NCBI GenBank assembly: GCA_004556545.1
Contig: SFGO01000010.1
Span: 1-64,000, forward strand
Length of the DNA stretch: 64,000 nt
Source: Clostridiales bacterium
GTDB taxonomy: Bacteria; Bacillota; Clostridia; Christensenellales; Aristaeellaceae
Direction of reading: 5' to 3'
In this document: one piece after another, positions 23,330-31,878 of the stretch
Layout: the number at the start of each line of letters is the position of its first letter
How positions within the stretch are numbered: position 1 is the first letter of the stretch
Program-made: the position numbers and the translations under genes
Notes under the pieces: model-generated
The model's database searches: none
Seen by the model: the letters and a program-made list of their open reading frames with translations, nothing else
What the model was told of the DNA's origin: nothing

Positions 23330-24094
23330 ATGAGACCCACAGGAAAGACGGTGGCCGCGGCGGCGTTGGCGCTGGCGCAGAGCTACCACAGCTATCAGGA
23401 CATGGACTGTCAGGCCATGATCGAGCAGGCTGTGCGGAACGCGGGCGGCAGCATGGACTACCGGGGCAGCAACCACATGGCGCGCAGTGTGGCGTGGCTG
23501 GGAACCATCGAAAACGCGCAGACCGAAGGGAAGCTCAAGCCGGGGGCACTGTTATTCATCCACGAGGAGGACGAAAGCGGTCTTCCGGCGCAGTATCAGG
23601 GAGACGGGCTGGGGGATTTCAGCCACGTGGGGCTGTACGTGGGCGAGAACGCCCTGACGGACACGGACAAAAATGGGAAGCGCCGGGCCTGCGACGTGGT
23701 ACACAGCTCTCAAACCATGGGCCGGGTGTGCGGCTCCACCCTGAAAAACGGCTGGACGCACGTGGGCTGGGCGCGGGAGATCGACTATGGCGCGGAGGTC
23801 CTGCCGGGGGTCACGCTGGGCGCGGAGATCGGGCAGGAGGAAACGGGGGAGGCAGAGCCGGAACCGAAAGCAGAAAAGGCGGTTTCTTCGGCGGCAGTGC
23901 ACTCGCCGGACGGCAACCCCGTGAAGCTGCGGAAAAGTCCCAGCAGGGCCGAAAATCTATACTGGAAGGTGGCCGACGGGGAGACGGCGTCCATCGAGCG
24001 GCGCAAGGGCGAATGGACGCTGGTGACGGCGATCTGTACGGACGGCGTTCGCCGCCGGGCGTGGATGATGAGCCGGTATCTGGAAACGGATTAA
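23330..24094 (+). CDS. Endolysin, NlpC/P60-type with C-terminal SH3 domain
   Basis: This 254-residue protein should cut the peptide stem or bridge of peptidoglycan at lysis. The N-terminal half is NlpC/P60-like, with Cys27 in DMDCQAMIEQAV, His99 in GDFSHVGLYVG and a further polar residue near VVHSSQT; a Gly-Trp-containing end (WTHVGWAREIDY) is usual. A linker rich in Glu and Pro (about residues 160-185) leads to an SH3-like cell-wall-binding domain (AVHSPDGNPVKLRKSPSR). The ATG at 23330 has TTGGAGGGAAAAGCA before it. It is followed by the holin genes. Confidence 0.85.
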   Translation: MRPTGKTVAAAALALAQSYHSYQDMDCQAMIEQAVRNAGGSMDYRGSNHMARSVAWLGTIENAQTEGKLKPGALLFIHEEDESGLPAQYQGDGLGDFSHVGLYVGENALTDTDKNGKRRACDVVHSSQTMGRVCGSTLKNGWTHVGWAREIDYGAEVLPGVTLGAEIGQEETGEAEPEPKAEKAVSSAAVHSPDGNPVKLRKSPSRAENLYWKVADGETASIERRKGEWTLVTAICTDGVRRRAWMMSRYLETD

Positions 24095-24110
24095 GGAGGG
24101 AACAAGAACG

Positions 24111-24443
24111 TTGGAGGCTTTGACGGGGAACAATCTGCTGATTGCGCTGATCGTGGCGGTCGCGATGATGGAGCTGATCAACCTGATCGGCAAGACCATC
24201 GGCACCTTTCGGGACTGGCGCAAGCCCGCGGAAGAGAACGATTCGGACGTGCAAAAGCGCCTGAACACCTGCGAACAAAAGCTGGAGCGGGATTTCAAGC
24301 AGCTTCAGGACGTGCGCAACGGTCAGCGGGAGCTATGCTTCGGCGTGCAGGCGCTGCTGAATCACGAGCTGCATAACGGGAACGCGGATGAAATGGCGCG
24401 CGCGTCTGAAAACATCAACAAATGGCTGGTGGAAAGAAAATAA
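24111..24443 (+). CDS. Membrane-anchored coiled-coil protein in the lysis cassette
   Basis: This 110-residue protein starts at TTG (ribosome binding site AAGGAGGGAACAAG) and has one N-terminal membrane helix (NNLLIALIVAVAMMELINLI) followed by a charged coiled coil. Its place between endolysin and holin suggests a holin partner or XhlA/hemolysin-like accessory protein. It could also be a spanin-like or anti-holin element; sequence alone does not decide. Confidence 0.6.
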   Translation: MEALTGNNLLIALIVAVAMMELINLIGKTIGTFRDWRKPAEENDSDVQKRLNTCEQKLERDFKQLQDVRNGQRELCFGVQALLNHELHNGNADEMARASENINKWLVERK

Positions 24444-24492
24444 AAATGCCTGCCATCTGGCAAAACGGCAAACGAAAAAGGAGGACGAACAA

Positions 24493-24759
24493 ATGAAGAT
24501 CAACTGGACGGTTCGGCTGAAAAACAAGGTATGGCTGGCGACGATGATCAGCTTCCTCATCAGCACGGTATACCAATGGCTGGGGTATTTCGACATCGCC
24601 CCGGTGGTGACGCAGGACGCGGTTTTGCAGCTGGCTTCGGCGGTTTTGCAGATCTTGTCCCTGCTGGGGCTGATTGTGGATCCCACCACGGCGGGCATGG
24701 GGGACAGTGCGAGGGCCTTGGGGTATGAGGCGCCGTATCAGGCCAAAGCGGAGGAATGA
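24493..24759 (+). CDS. Phage holin (phi LC3 family)
   Basis: This 88-residue protein starts MKINWTVRLKNKVWLATMIS, as in phi LC3-type holins, with two membrane helices (about 13-33 and 42-62) and a short C-terminus containing the conserved VDPTTAGMGDSARALGYEAP. Holins open the membrane so the endolysin can reach the wall. The ribosome binding site is AAAGGAGGACGAAC. It is the last phage gene of the block. Confidence 0.93.
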   Translation: MKINWTVRLKNKVWLATMISFLISTVYQWLGYFDIAPVVTQDAVLQLASAVLQILSLLGLIVDPTTAGMGDSARALGYEAPYQAKAEE

Positions 24760-24826
24760 CCGGGCAGAAACGTTGACGGAAACGGTCAGGCGGGTGAAGC
24801 ATTTGTAAAACTGGCGCAGCGGCCCT

Positions 24827-24855
24827 TTGCAAAAGGCATTTTTCGTGGATATAAT
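24827..24855 (+). promoter_or_regulatory. Promoter of the MBL-fold gene
   Basis: TTGCAA (24827-24832), a 17-base spacer and TATAAT (24850-24855). It gives the next gene its own transcript, independent of the prophage. Confidence 0.7.
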
Positions 24856-24874
24856 AAAAAGGGAGGGATGCTGG

Positions 24875-25759
24875 ATGAAGCGAGCGTGCCGCTGGGCCGT
24901 CTGCGTTGGAATGGCGCTTTTCCTTCTGCTGGCGGGATGGAAAAGCCCGGGAAAAGCGGAAGAAAAGATTCAGGCATATTTTTTGAACGTGGGAAAGGCG
25001 GATGCGATCCTGCTGCGTCTGGACGGGCAGGATTATCTGGTGGATACGGGCAGCAAGGACAGCTATGACCAGCTGGAAGACGCGCTGCAAATGCTGGGAG
25101 TGGAGCGGCTGTCCGGCGTGCTGATTACCCATACGGACAAGGACCACGCAGGCGGATTGAAAAAACTGCTGAAAAGCGATATCACCGTAGAACGAGTGTA
25201 TGCCGGAAAGCTGCACAGCGAAAAAAGCAGCGAAGATCATCCGGCTTACAGCGCCACTGAAAAAAAGAATGTCCCCTTTACATGGCTCAGCGCGGGAGAT
25301 CAGCTTCAGACCGGACGCTGCGTTTGGGAGATTCTGGGGCCGCTGACGCTGGATGCGGAGGATGAAAACAACAATTCGCTGGTTGCAAACGTGCGGACGC
25401 CGGAGGGAAATTTTCTGCTGACGGGCGATATGACCCAAACCGAGGAAGAAGAGCTGCTGGACGCAGGCGTGATCCCGCAGGCAACGGTGCTGAAAGCGGG
25501 TCATCACGGACGGGATGACGCAACGGGAAAACGGCTGGTGGCGGCAGTGCGGCCCCAATGGGCGGTGATTTCCACCAGCAGCGAGGAACGGCCGGATACG
25601 CCTGCGGCAAAGGTGATGGAGACGCTTGCGCTGTTTGGGGTAAAAACGGCGGTAACGCAGGACACGCAGGTGGGGATCTTGATAGAGCTGGAAAAACAGA
25701 ACGCCGTCGTCTGGCGGGTGGACTGGGACGGAAAGCACCCCATGGAAAAAGACGCATAG
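24875..25759 (+). CDS. Secreted MBL-fold hydrolase (ComEC C-terminal-like)
   Basis: This 294-residue protein has an N-terminal signal or membrane segment (CVGMALFLLLAGW) and a metallo-beta-lactamase fold of the ComEC/Rec2 type: YFLNVGKADAILLRLDGQDY, ITHTDKDHAGG (His86, Asp88, Asp90, His91) and NNSLVANVRTPEGNFLLTGD, then LKAGHHGRDD. In the DNA-uptake protein ComEC this domain is thought to degrade DNA; stand-alone secreted copies are common in Clostridia with unknown substrate. The start ATG at 24875 has GGGAGGGATGCTGG before it. Confidence 0.85.
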   Translation: MKRACRWAVCVGMALFLLLAGWKSPGKAEEKIQAYFLNVGKADAILLRLDGQDYLVDTGSKDSYDQLEDALQMLGVERLSGVLITHTDKDHAGGLKKLLKSDITVERVYAGKLHSEKSSEDHPAYSATEKKNVPFTWLSAGDQLQTGRCVWEILGPLTLDAEDENNNSLVANVRTPEGNFLLTGDMTQTEEEELLDAGVIPQATVLKAGHHGRDDATGKRLVAAVRPQWAVISTSSEERPDTPAAKVMETLALFGVKTAVTQDTQVGILIELEKQNAVVWRVDWDGKHPMEKDA

Positions 25760-25814
25760 GATGACCTGACGGGAGAAATCCCGCCGGGTCATTTTTCTGC
25801 AAGGAGGAATGCTT

Positions 25815-26456
25815 ATGTCCTGTACGCCCTCCAGACCCTTTCCGCCGCCCCGTCCGCCCGGATACCGTCCGTCGCCCTGTCCGCCGCCCAAGCCCTGCCG
25901 CGGCGGAAGGGAAAGCGCGCTGCTGCCAAAGGTAGCCGCGTGGGAGCGATGCCGGCTCCCGTGCCTTTCCACGGAGCTTCGGCTGGAAAGCCTGCCCTGC
26001 TCCGCCGAGGGGCCCTGCCGTCTGCTGATGGTGCAGCAAAGCGGCGCGCCGCCATGGTGGGAACCGGCGGAACAGCCATGCGGAGAGCAAAGGCTGCACA
26101 TCCGCGTATGCATCCCGGTATGCTGTCAGGTGATGGACGCCTGCGAGCGCCTGTACAGCGCGTCCGCCGTAGTGAAGGTGGATGCGGCGCTGCGGCTATG
26201 CTGCCCGCCCTCGGAATGCTGGCGGTATCAGCTGTTGTTTATCCCTTATGTACGGCTTCTGGATACGGAATGCTCCGGTGAATGCTGCGTATTTCACGCT
26301 CGACTGGAGGTGCAGCTGGAATGGTATCAGTTGCGCCCGGAGGTGTGCGGCATGCGCCGTCCGGAACCGCCCTGCCCGGAACTGCCGCTGTATCCGCCGC
26401 CCATTCAGGCGGGAGGGCTCTGCGGCTGTCAGCCGGGATGGCCGAGGCAGAGGTGA
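25815..26456 (+). CDS. Cys/Pro-rich hypothetical protein, possible spore-coat type
   Basis: This 213-residue protein opens with a proline-rich segment (PFPPPRPPGYRPSPCPPP) and has about 22 cysteines. The middle (LHIRVCIPVCCQVMDACERL, then VKVDAALRLCCPPSE) and VQLEWYQLRPEVCGM look like the beta-rich modules of clostridial coat or exosporium proteins such as the DUF3794/SPOCS kind, with Cys pairs added. It has no signal peptide. The ATG at 25815 is 7 bases after AAGGAGG; the ATG at 25809 is too close. The spore role is inferred only from composition. Confidence 0.55.
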   Translation: MSCTPSRPFPPPRPPGYRPSPCPPPKPCRGGRESALLPKVAAWERCRLPCLSTELRLESLPCSAEGPCRLLMVQQSGAPPWWEPAEQPCGEQRLHIRVCIPVCCQVMDACERLYSASAVVKVDAALRLCCPPSECWRYQLLFIPYVRLLDTECSGECCVFHARLEVQLEWYQLRPEVCGMRRPEPPCPELPLYPPPIQAGGLCGCQPGWPRQR

Positions 26457-26733
26457 GGGGAAAGCTGGGCCCTGTCCGAAAGGATGGGGCTCAGTCCAAA
26501 TTTTGGGGCAATACGGGTGCGGCGGTATGGCTCAGAAGCGGCCCTACCGAAAGAACGGCAGGGCAAAAAGCCTTGCGGTGCGCAGGGCTTGGCAGAATGA
26601 AAGGAAACGGGCAAATGGGTTTATGAAACGAACCATATCAAAAGGTTTTCTCGAACAGGTCTTATGGATTTTTGACTCCGCTGGATTTTTGCTGCTTTAT
26701 CCATTATAATGCTCGTGCAAAGGAGGCGTTGTT
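26457..26733. other. Intergenic region before the broken nucleotidyltransferase gene
   Basis: About 277 bases with no convincing gene. A TATAAT-like hexamer lies near 26704 and a ribosome binding site (AAAGGAGG) directly before 26734. No strong -35 hexamer was found at the proper spacing. Confidence 0.5.
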
Positions 26734-27504
26734 ATGACGGAACATCAAAAAATCGTGCAGGAAGTCATTCCCGCCAAATTGCGGGAGATTGAAACGCGTG
26801 AGAATATCCGGATCCTTTACTGCGCCGAGGCCGGAAGCCGGGCATGGGGGTTGCTTCCCCTGACAGCGACTATGATGTTCGGTTTATCTATCTTCGCCCC
26901 CTGGAGTATTATCTGCGGTTGGACAAGACCCGTGACGTTATTGAGTGGCAGCTGGATGAAACGCTGGATATCAACGGCTGGGATCTGCAAAAGGCGCTGC
27001 GGCTGCTGCATGCTTCCAATGCTACGCTTTTCGAGTGGAATCGTTCTCCCATTGTGTATAAGACTACACCGGAGTGGAAGAAGATCTCCGCAGTGATTGA
27101 ACACTTTTTTCAGGAAAAGGCCGGATTATATCAGTATGGCAAAGAAAAATTACCGGGAGTACCTCAAGGGCGATAGGGTGAGGGTGAAAAAGTAATTTTA
27201 TGTGCTTAGGCCTGTTTTGGCCTGCCGCTGGATTCTGGACAAGCAGACGCCGCCTATGCTCTTTTCTGAATTGGCAAATGCTTCCCTTGACGGTAAGGTG
27301 GCTTCGGCTGTAAACGAATTGCTGCGGCTGAAAAAGGAAACCTCAGAGCTGGGATTGGCTCCCCGGATCGAAGTCATCAATGAGTATCTGGAGGCTTCGA
27401 TAGAAGAAATCGATCAGCGGATTCAGGCCATTCCGAGCAGCAAAAATGCGGCATGGGATGAACTGAATACTTTGTTTCTGAAAGTAATCGGTCTGGAAGG
27501 CTGA
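26734..27504 (+). pseudogene. Broken YcgL-type nucleotidyltransferase (COG3541-like)
   Basis: Three fragments make one protein of the predicted nucleotidyltransferase family. Frame 1 (26734 to about 26848) gives ILYCAEAGSRAWG; the catalytic continuation SPDSDYDVRFIYLRP is in another frame after a run of G near 26848. A second shift near 27131-27136 moves back to the first frame (MAKKNYREYLKGDRVRVKK), which then meets a TAA at 27193-27195 where relatives have Tyr. The C-terminal part (LRPVLACRWILDKQTPPMLF) then runs to 27504. Two frameshifts and a nonsense codon mean the gene is not functional. The family is typically about 250 residues. Confidence 0.85.
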
Positions 27505-27554
27505 TGGAAGCCTGTTTCCAAGCGAACGCCGAAAAAAGCTTTTTTGACACTCTG

Positions 27555-27595
27555 AAACCTTCTGTCATCCATTCCGGAACAGAAGGTTTTGGTTT
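27555..27595 (+). terminator. Terminator after the broken nucleotidyltransferase gene
   Basis: AAACCTTCTGT (27555-27565) pairs with ACAGAAGGTTT (27579-27589), followed by T-rich sequence. The rest of 27505-27800 holds no gene I trust apart from the promoter noted next. Confidence 0.7.
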
Positions 27596-27729
27596 ATGGA
27601 CAAAAGAACGGGCCAAGGCAGGAAGGGCGTTTGGAAGCGCGCCCGGAACGGCTTTTTACATTGTTCAAAAGACGGCGCTTCTTGATGGACTGCAAGGCTT
27701 TCCGCAGTTTTCGCGGGAAGAGGGGTACA

Positions 27730-27758
27730 TTGACAAAGCAGAACGGATGATTTACTAT
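27730..27758 (+). promoter_or_regulatory. Promoter of the SdrD-B-like surface protein
   Basis: TTGACA (27730-27735), a 17-base spacer and TACTAT (27753-27758), 43 bases before the start codon. Confidence 0.75.
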
Positions 27759-27800
27759 AGAATAGGATTCGAATGTTAATCGCTCAATGGAGGCATGGAA

Positions 27801-30692
27801 ATGAACCATTGGAAGCACAGCGGAAAATATGGGCTGCTGATTGTTCTGATCTGCACGGCGTTTTGCTTTTGTCTTCCGCAGGCTCAGGGAGCGGAACTGG
27901 GCTCTTTCAGCGGGAAGGTTTTTGAGGATCTGAACAACGACGGCATTATGGACGAAAACGACCCGGGCGTAGCGGGGGTAACGCTGCGGCTGGCCGGAAA
28001 AAAGACCGGCCAGACCTATGAACTGGTGACGGATGAAACCGGTCTGTTTACGTTCGCCGACCTGCCGAAGGATCGCTATGTGTTTACGGCGGAGTTGCCT
28101 GACGGCCTTTTGTATGCCCGCTATTCCCGGACGGGCGGCGATCTGCGCAGCGTGTTTTCCGGCGAAACGCTGGTGCGGGAATTCCCGGTAGGGCAGGGCG
28201 AGGCGGTCACGGATAAAAACGTGGGCGTGATTCAGAAGGGCGCGCTGACGGGAAAGGCCTTTCTGGACCTGAATTACAACGGCTATTATGACGAGGGAGA
28301 ACCCGGCTATGCCCATGTGACCGTGGAAGCAATTAAAATCAGCAACAGCGAATCCATGGGGAAAACGGAAACGGACGATGAGGGCAATTTCCGGGTGGAA
28401 GGCCTGCGGGGCGGAGAGTACCGGCTGCGGGTCATCCTGCCGGATGATGGGAGCATTTTTACCATCATGCCGGAAGACGGCGGAGAGAACGCCAATCAGA
28501 CAGCCCAGCGCGCCGCTCGCCGGGAAAGCGCCGTTGAGCCGCTGACCCTGCAGAGCGGGGGAGAGGTTTCCACGCTGGTGGGCGTAGCTACGGGCGCAAA
28601 AATTCGCGGCACGGTGTTTCAGGATGCGGATTATAACGGCCAGCTGGACAAAAAGGAAAAGCGCATTTCCGGCGTACAGGTGCAGGCCGTGAATGAAAAC
28701 GGCGCCATCGCGGCGACAACCACGACCAATGCCGACGGCAAGTACGCGCTGGACGGCCTGATGCCCGGAACCTACACGGTAGCCTTTAAGCGGGTCTCCG
28801 GCATGGGCTTTACCCGCCTGCGCCCGGAGCTGGACGGCGGAAGCTGGGTGGTGGAGCTGCTGGATGGCTTCGGCCAAACGGAACCCATGGAAGTGACCAT
28901 GGGAGCGTTGATCGACGGCATTAACGCCGGTATGCTGCCTGCTTCCACGGTGACTGGACAGCTTTTCCATGATGCGAACGACAACGGCCTGTGGGACGAT
29001 GGGGAAACAGGCATGACCGGCGCGACGGTACGGCTCTTGTCCGAGGACGGGGAAACCGACTGGACGCGCACGGTGGACGAAAACGGCAATTTCCTGTTTG
29101 ATGGCGTAATGCCCGGCACCTATCAGGTTACTTATCAGCTGCCGGAGCATACCGTCATGGCGCGCACGGCGGAGAACGGCAATACTCAAAGCGAAACGGA
29201 AACGGCTTCGTTCAAGGTAGAAATGGGAACGGAAAGTCAGCTTCCGCTGGCAGGAGCGGTGGAGCTGGGCAGTCTGAGCGGCGTGATTACGGCGGACGCC
29301 AATGGTCAGCCCTTGGCAGGTGCGACGGTGACGCTGACGCCTGACCGGGCCTCCGCAGAGGAAGCAACGGTGCAGACCGGCGCGGACGGAAGCTTCCAAC
29401 TGGAAAATCTCCGGCCCGCTCAGTACCGGCTGACGGTGGAACTGCCCGAAGGGTGGATTTTCAGCGGGAAGGCCGGAATGGAACTGACTTTTGCCGCGGC
29501 GCAGCAGCAGACGCTTTCCATCGGATGGCGGGCGCTGGTCAGCCGGGACAAGCTGGAAATCGGCGCGGTCAAGCCGGCGTCTGTCAGCGGCGACCTTTGG
29601 CTGGATGAAAACAAAGACGGGATCCGTCAGACAGACGAGCAGCGGCTGAGCGGCGTAACGCTGGAACTGGTCAACCCCGCCACGGGCGGCCGGGTGGCGG
29701 CTGCCGCCAGCACGGAGGACGGTTTCCGGTTTGACAATGTGCGGCCGGGTACCTATCTGCTGCGGTTTGAACTGCCTGCGCAGGCGGAAACCGCCGGGGA
29801 AAGCGACGCTTCGTTCCGGCAGAACGGCAGCCGGATGGAAATGGCGAATCTGACCGTCAAAGAAGGAGAAGAGATCACCGGGATCAGCGCCGGGCTGGTA
29901 TCCAAGACCAGTATCGGCGGCAAGCTGGCGCTGCATTTGGAAAGCGGCGATTCGCCGGTTGCCGGTGCGGAGGTCAGACTGTATCAGGCCGGAGAGGAAA
30001 CCGCGCTGCAAACGGTTCTCACCGGCGAGGACGGCTCCTACCGCTTTGACGGCCTGTGGCCGGGCGAGTATGAAATCGAAAGCGATTTGCCCGCAGGCAT
30101 GATCTTCGTGCGGCAGAACGATCCCAACTTTGAAAGCGGCGCGACCATCGTGGAAACGTCGGATGAAACCACGGGCCGCAGCGGCGCATTGGTGCTGGAA
30201 ATGGCCAAGCATCGCCTGAACGAAAATATCTGGTTCATCGAACCGGCCAAGGTAGGCGATCAGGCGTGGCTGGACGAAAACGGCAACGGACTGATGGACG
30301 GCGGCGAACGGATGCTGCCAGGCGTGAAGGTAACCCTGTGGATGGACGGCGTGAAAGCCTATGAAACCGAGACAGACGCGGCGGGGTATTATCTGTTCGA
30401 TCAGGTCTACCCCGGAACCTATATTTTGCAGGCAGAGGCATATCCGGAACTGGAGATTGCCCAGAGCGTGGAAGGACTGCGGCTGATTTCCAGCTGCCTG
30501 ACGGCTGGCGACGGTACGCAGGCCTGGAGCGAAGCATTTCAGGTGGAGAGCGGCTCCGTCCGCACCGATTTCAAGCTGGGCTATGTGCTTCGGGAGGGCG
30601 AAAGCCTGCCGGAGGGACTGGTGGACGAGCCGAAACGGGACTGGACGGAAAGCTATCAGAAATATCAGGATATTCTGGGCCAGCAGCGCTGA
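27801..30692 (+). CDS. Large secreted protein with eight SdrD-B/CNA-B-like domains
   Basis: This 963-residue protein has a signal peptide (YGLLIVLICTAFCFCLPQAQ then GA-E) and about eight beta-sandwich modules, each starting like FSGKVFEDLNNDGIMDENDP (the Ca2+-binding DxNxDGxxD loop) and ending in GTYxVxFxLP. The modules differ, which argues against recent duplication; modules 5 and 7 lack the Asp-rich loop. Such proteins act as surface spacers or adhesins and can form internal isopeptide bonds. There is no LPXTG motif or C-terminal membrane helix (it ends SYQKYQDILGQQR), so it should be released or held non-covalently. The start at 27801 is 7 bases after GGAGG. Confidence 0.88.
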   Translation: MNHWKHSGKYGLLIVLICTAFCFCLPQAQGAELGSFSGKVFEDLNNDGIMDENDPGVAGVTLRLAGKKTGQTYELVTDETGLFTFADLPKDRYVFTAELPDGLLYARYSRTGGDLRSVFSGETLVREFPVGQGEAVTDKNVGVIQKGALTGKAFLDLNYNGYYDEGEPGYAHVTVEAIKISNSESMGKTETDDEGNFRVEGLRGGEYRLRVILPDDGSIFTIMPEDGGENANQTAQRAARRESAVEPLTLQSGGEVSTLVGVATGAKIRGTVFQDADYNGQLDKKEKRISGVQVQAVNENGAIAATTTTNADGKYALDGLMPGTYTVAFKRVSGMGFTRLRPELDGGSWVVELLDGFGQTEPMEVTMGALIDGINAGMLPASTVTGQLFHDANDNGLWDDGETGMTGATVRLLSEDGETDWTRTVDENGNFLFDGVMPGTYQVTYQLPEHTVMARTAENGNTQSETETASFKVEMGTESQLPLAGAVELGSLSGVITADANGQPLAGATVTLTPDRASAEEATVQTGADGSFQLENLRPAQYRLTVELPEGWIFSGKAGMELTFAAAQQQTLSIGWRALVSRDKLEIGAVKPASVSGDLWLDENKDGIRQTDEQRLSGVTLELVNPATGGRVAAAASTEDGFRFDNVRPGTYLLRFELPAQAETAGESDASFRQNGSRMEMANLTVKEGEEITGISAGLVSKTSIGGKLALHLESGDSPVAGAEVRLYQAGEETALQTVLTGEDGSYRFDGLWPGEYEIESDLPAGMIFVRQNDPNFESGATIVETSDETTGRSGALVLEMAKHRLNENIWFIEPAKVGDQAWLDENGNGLMDGGERMLPGVKVTLWMDGVKAYETETDAAGYYLFDQVYPGTYILQAEAYPELEIAQSVEGLRLISSCLTAGDGTQAWSEAFQVESGSVRTDFKLGYVLREGESLPEGLVDEPKRDWTESYQKYQDILGQQR

Positions 30693-30718
30693 GCCGATCA
30701 TACAAGGAGGCGTCTTCC

Positions 30719-31849
30719 ATGGAGAAGGCTAAGGTTTATTTCACGGATTTTCGCACGCCTTACGGCGGGGATACCATGCCGGGAAAGTTGAAAAAACTGA
30801 TTCGGAAGGCCGGAATCGCGCAGCTGAATCTGGAAGGCCAGTTTGTGGCGATCAAGATCCATTTCGGCGAGCTTGGCAACGTGAGCTATCTGCGGCCCAA
30901 TTACGCCCGGGCCGTGGTGGACGTGGTGAAGGAACTGGGCGGCAAACCCTTCCTGACGGACTGCAACACGCTGTATCCCGGCAGCCGGAAGAACGCGCTG
31001 GAACACCTGTACTGCGCGTGGGAAAACGGCTTCACTCCGCTGACGGTAGGATGCCCCATCCTGATCGGCGACGGCCTGAAGGGCACCGACGATATCGAAG
31101 TGCCGGTTCAGGGCGGCGAATATGTAAAGAACGCCAAAATCGGCCGGGCCGTGATGGACGCCGACGTGATCATCAGCCTGACCCATTTCAAGGGCCACGA
31201 GACTACCGGCTTCGGCGGCGCGCTGAAGAACCTGGGCATGGGCTGCGGTTCCCGGGCAGGCAAGAAGGAGCAGCACAACAACGGCAAGGCTTATGTGCAG
31301 CAGGAGCTTTGCCGGGGCTGCCGCCGCTGCATGCGGGAGTGCGCCAACGACGGTCTGGTCTTTGACGCGGAGAGCCGCAAGATGCATGTGGACAAGGAGC
31401 ATTGTGTAGGCTGCGGCCGCTGCGTGGGCGCATGCAATTTTGACGCGATCGATTTCGAAGACCCCAACTCCAATCAAATGCTGAATTACCGCATTGCCGA
31501 GTACGCCAAGGCGGTGGTGGACGGACGGCCTCAATTCCACATTTCAATGGTGATGGATATTTCCCCCAACTGCGACTGTCATGAAGAAAACGACGCGCCC
31601 ATCCTGCCGGATGTAGGCATGTTCGCCTCCTTTGACCCGCTGGCGCTGGATCAGGCCTGCGTGGACGCCTGCCTGAAGTGCGAACCCCTGCCCAACAGCC
31701 AGTTGGGCGAGCATCTGCGGGATCCCCATTTTGAGGATCATCACGATCATTTCACCAATTCCACCCCGGAATCGGAATGGCAGAGTTGCCTGAGCCACGC
31801 GGAGAAAATCGGTCTGGGCACCCGGGCCTATGAGCTGATCAAACTGTAA
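30719..31849 (+). CDS. DUF362 protein with two [4Fe-4S] ferredoxin motifs
   Basis: This 376-residue protein has a DUF362 domain split by a ferredoxin insert. N-terminal FVAIKIHFGELGN and the middle ISLTHFKGHETTGFGGALKN are DUF362 signatures. Cysteines 198, 201, 204 and 208 (CRGCRRCMREC) and 229, 232, 235 and 239 (CVGCGRCVGAC) bind two iron-sulfur clusters. It is cytoplasmic and probably an electron carrier or redox partner; the true reaction is unknown. A ribosome binding site (ACAAGGAGGCGTC) precedes the ATG. The start is 26 bases after the SdrD-like gene, so the two may share a transcript. Confidence 0.9.
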   Translation: MEKAKVYFTDFRTPYGGDTMPGKLKKLIRKAGIAQLNLEGQFVAIKIHFGELGNVSYLRPNYARAVVDVVKELGGKPFLTDCNTLYPGSRKNALEHLYCAWENGFTPLTVGCPILIGDGLKGTDDIEVPVQGGEYVKNAKIGRAVMDADVIISLTHFKGHETTGFGGALKNLGMGCGSRAGKKEQHNNGKAYVQQELCRGCRRCMRECANDGLVFDAESRKMHVDKEHCVGCGRCVGACNFDAIDFEDPNSNQMLNYRIAEYAKAVVDGRPQFHISMVMDISPNCDCHEENDAPILPDVGMFASFDPLALDQACVDACLKCEPLPNSQLGEHLRDPHFEDHHDHFTNSTPESEWQSCLSHAEKIGLGTRAYELIKL

Positions 31850-31878
31850 CGCATTACAAAAGCGAAGGGGATGACATT

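Larger units (their letters stand above)
7011..24759 (+). mobile_element. Prophage structural and lysis module without lysogeny or replication genes
   Basis: About 17.7 kb of co-directional genes follow siphophage order: TerS, TerL, SPP1-type portal, scaffold, capsid, connectors, tail tube, MuF protein, tail chaperones, tape measure, Dit, Tal, fibres, endolysin, holin. No integrase, repressor, excisionase, replication gene or flanking att repeat is visible, and ordinary chromosomal genes adjoin both ends. It may be a decayed prophage, a domesticated particle or a gene-transfer-agent-like element. The ends given are those of the first and last phage genes, not att sites. Confidence 0.85.

Noticed and set aside
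24760..24874. An att site at the right end of the prophage
   Set aside because: No direct repeat shared with the left end (6852-7010) was visible, and no tRNA gene is nearby.
27504..27779. A 91-residue gene after the broken nucleotidyltransferase
   Set aside because: The frame runs through a terminator hairpin and the next promoter, and the sequence has no family resemblance.
27594..30701. A 1035-residue open frame on the minus strand
   Set aside because: It is the mirror of the SdrD-B-like gene in high-GC DNA, with no ribosome binding site and no recognisable domain.
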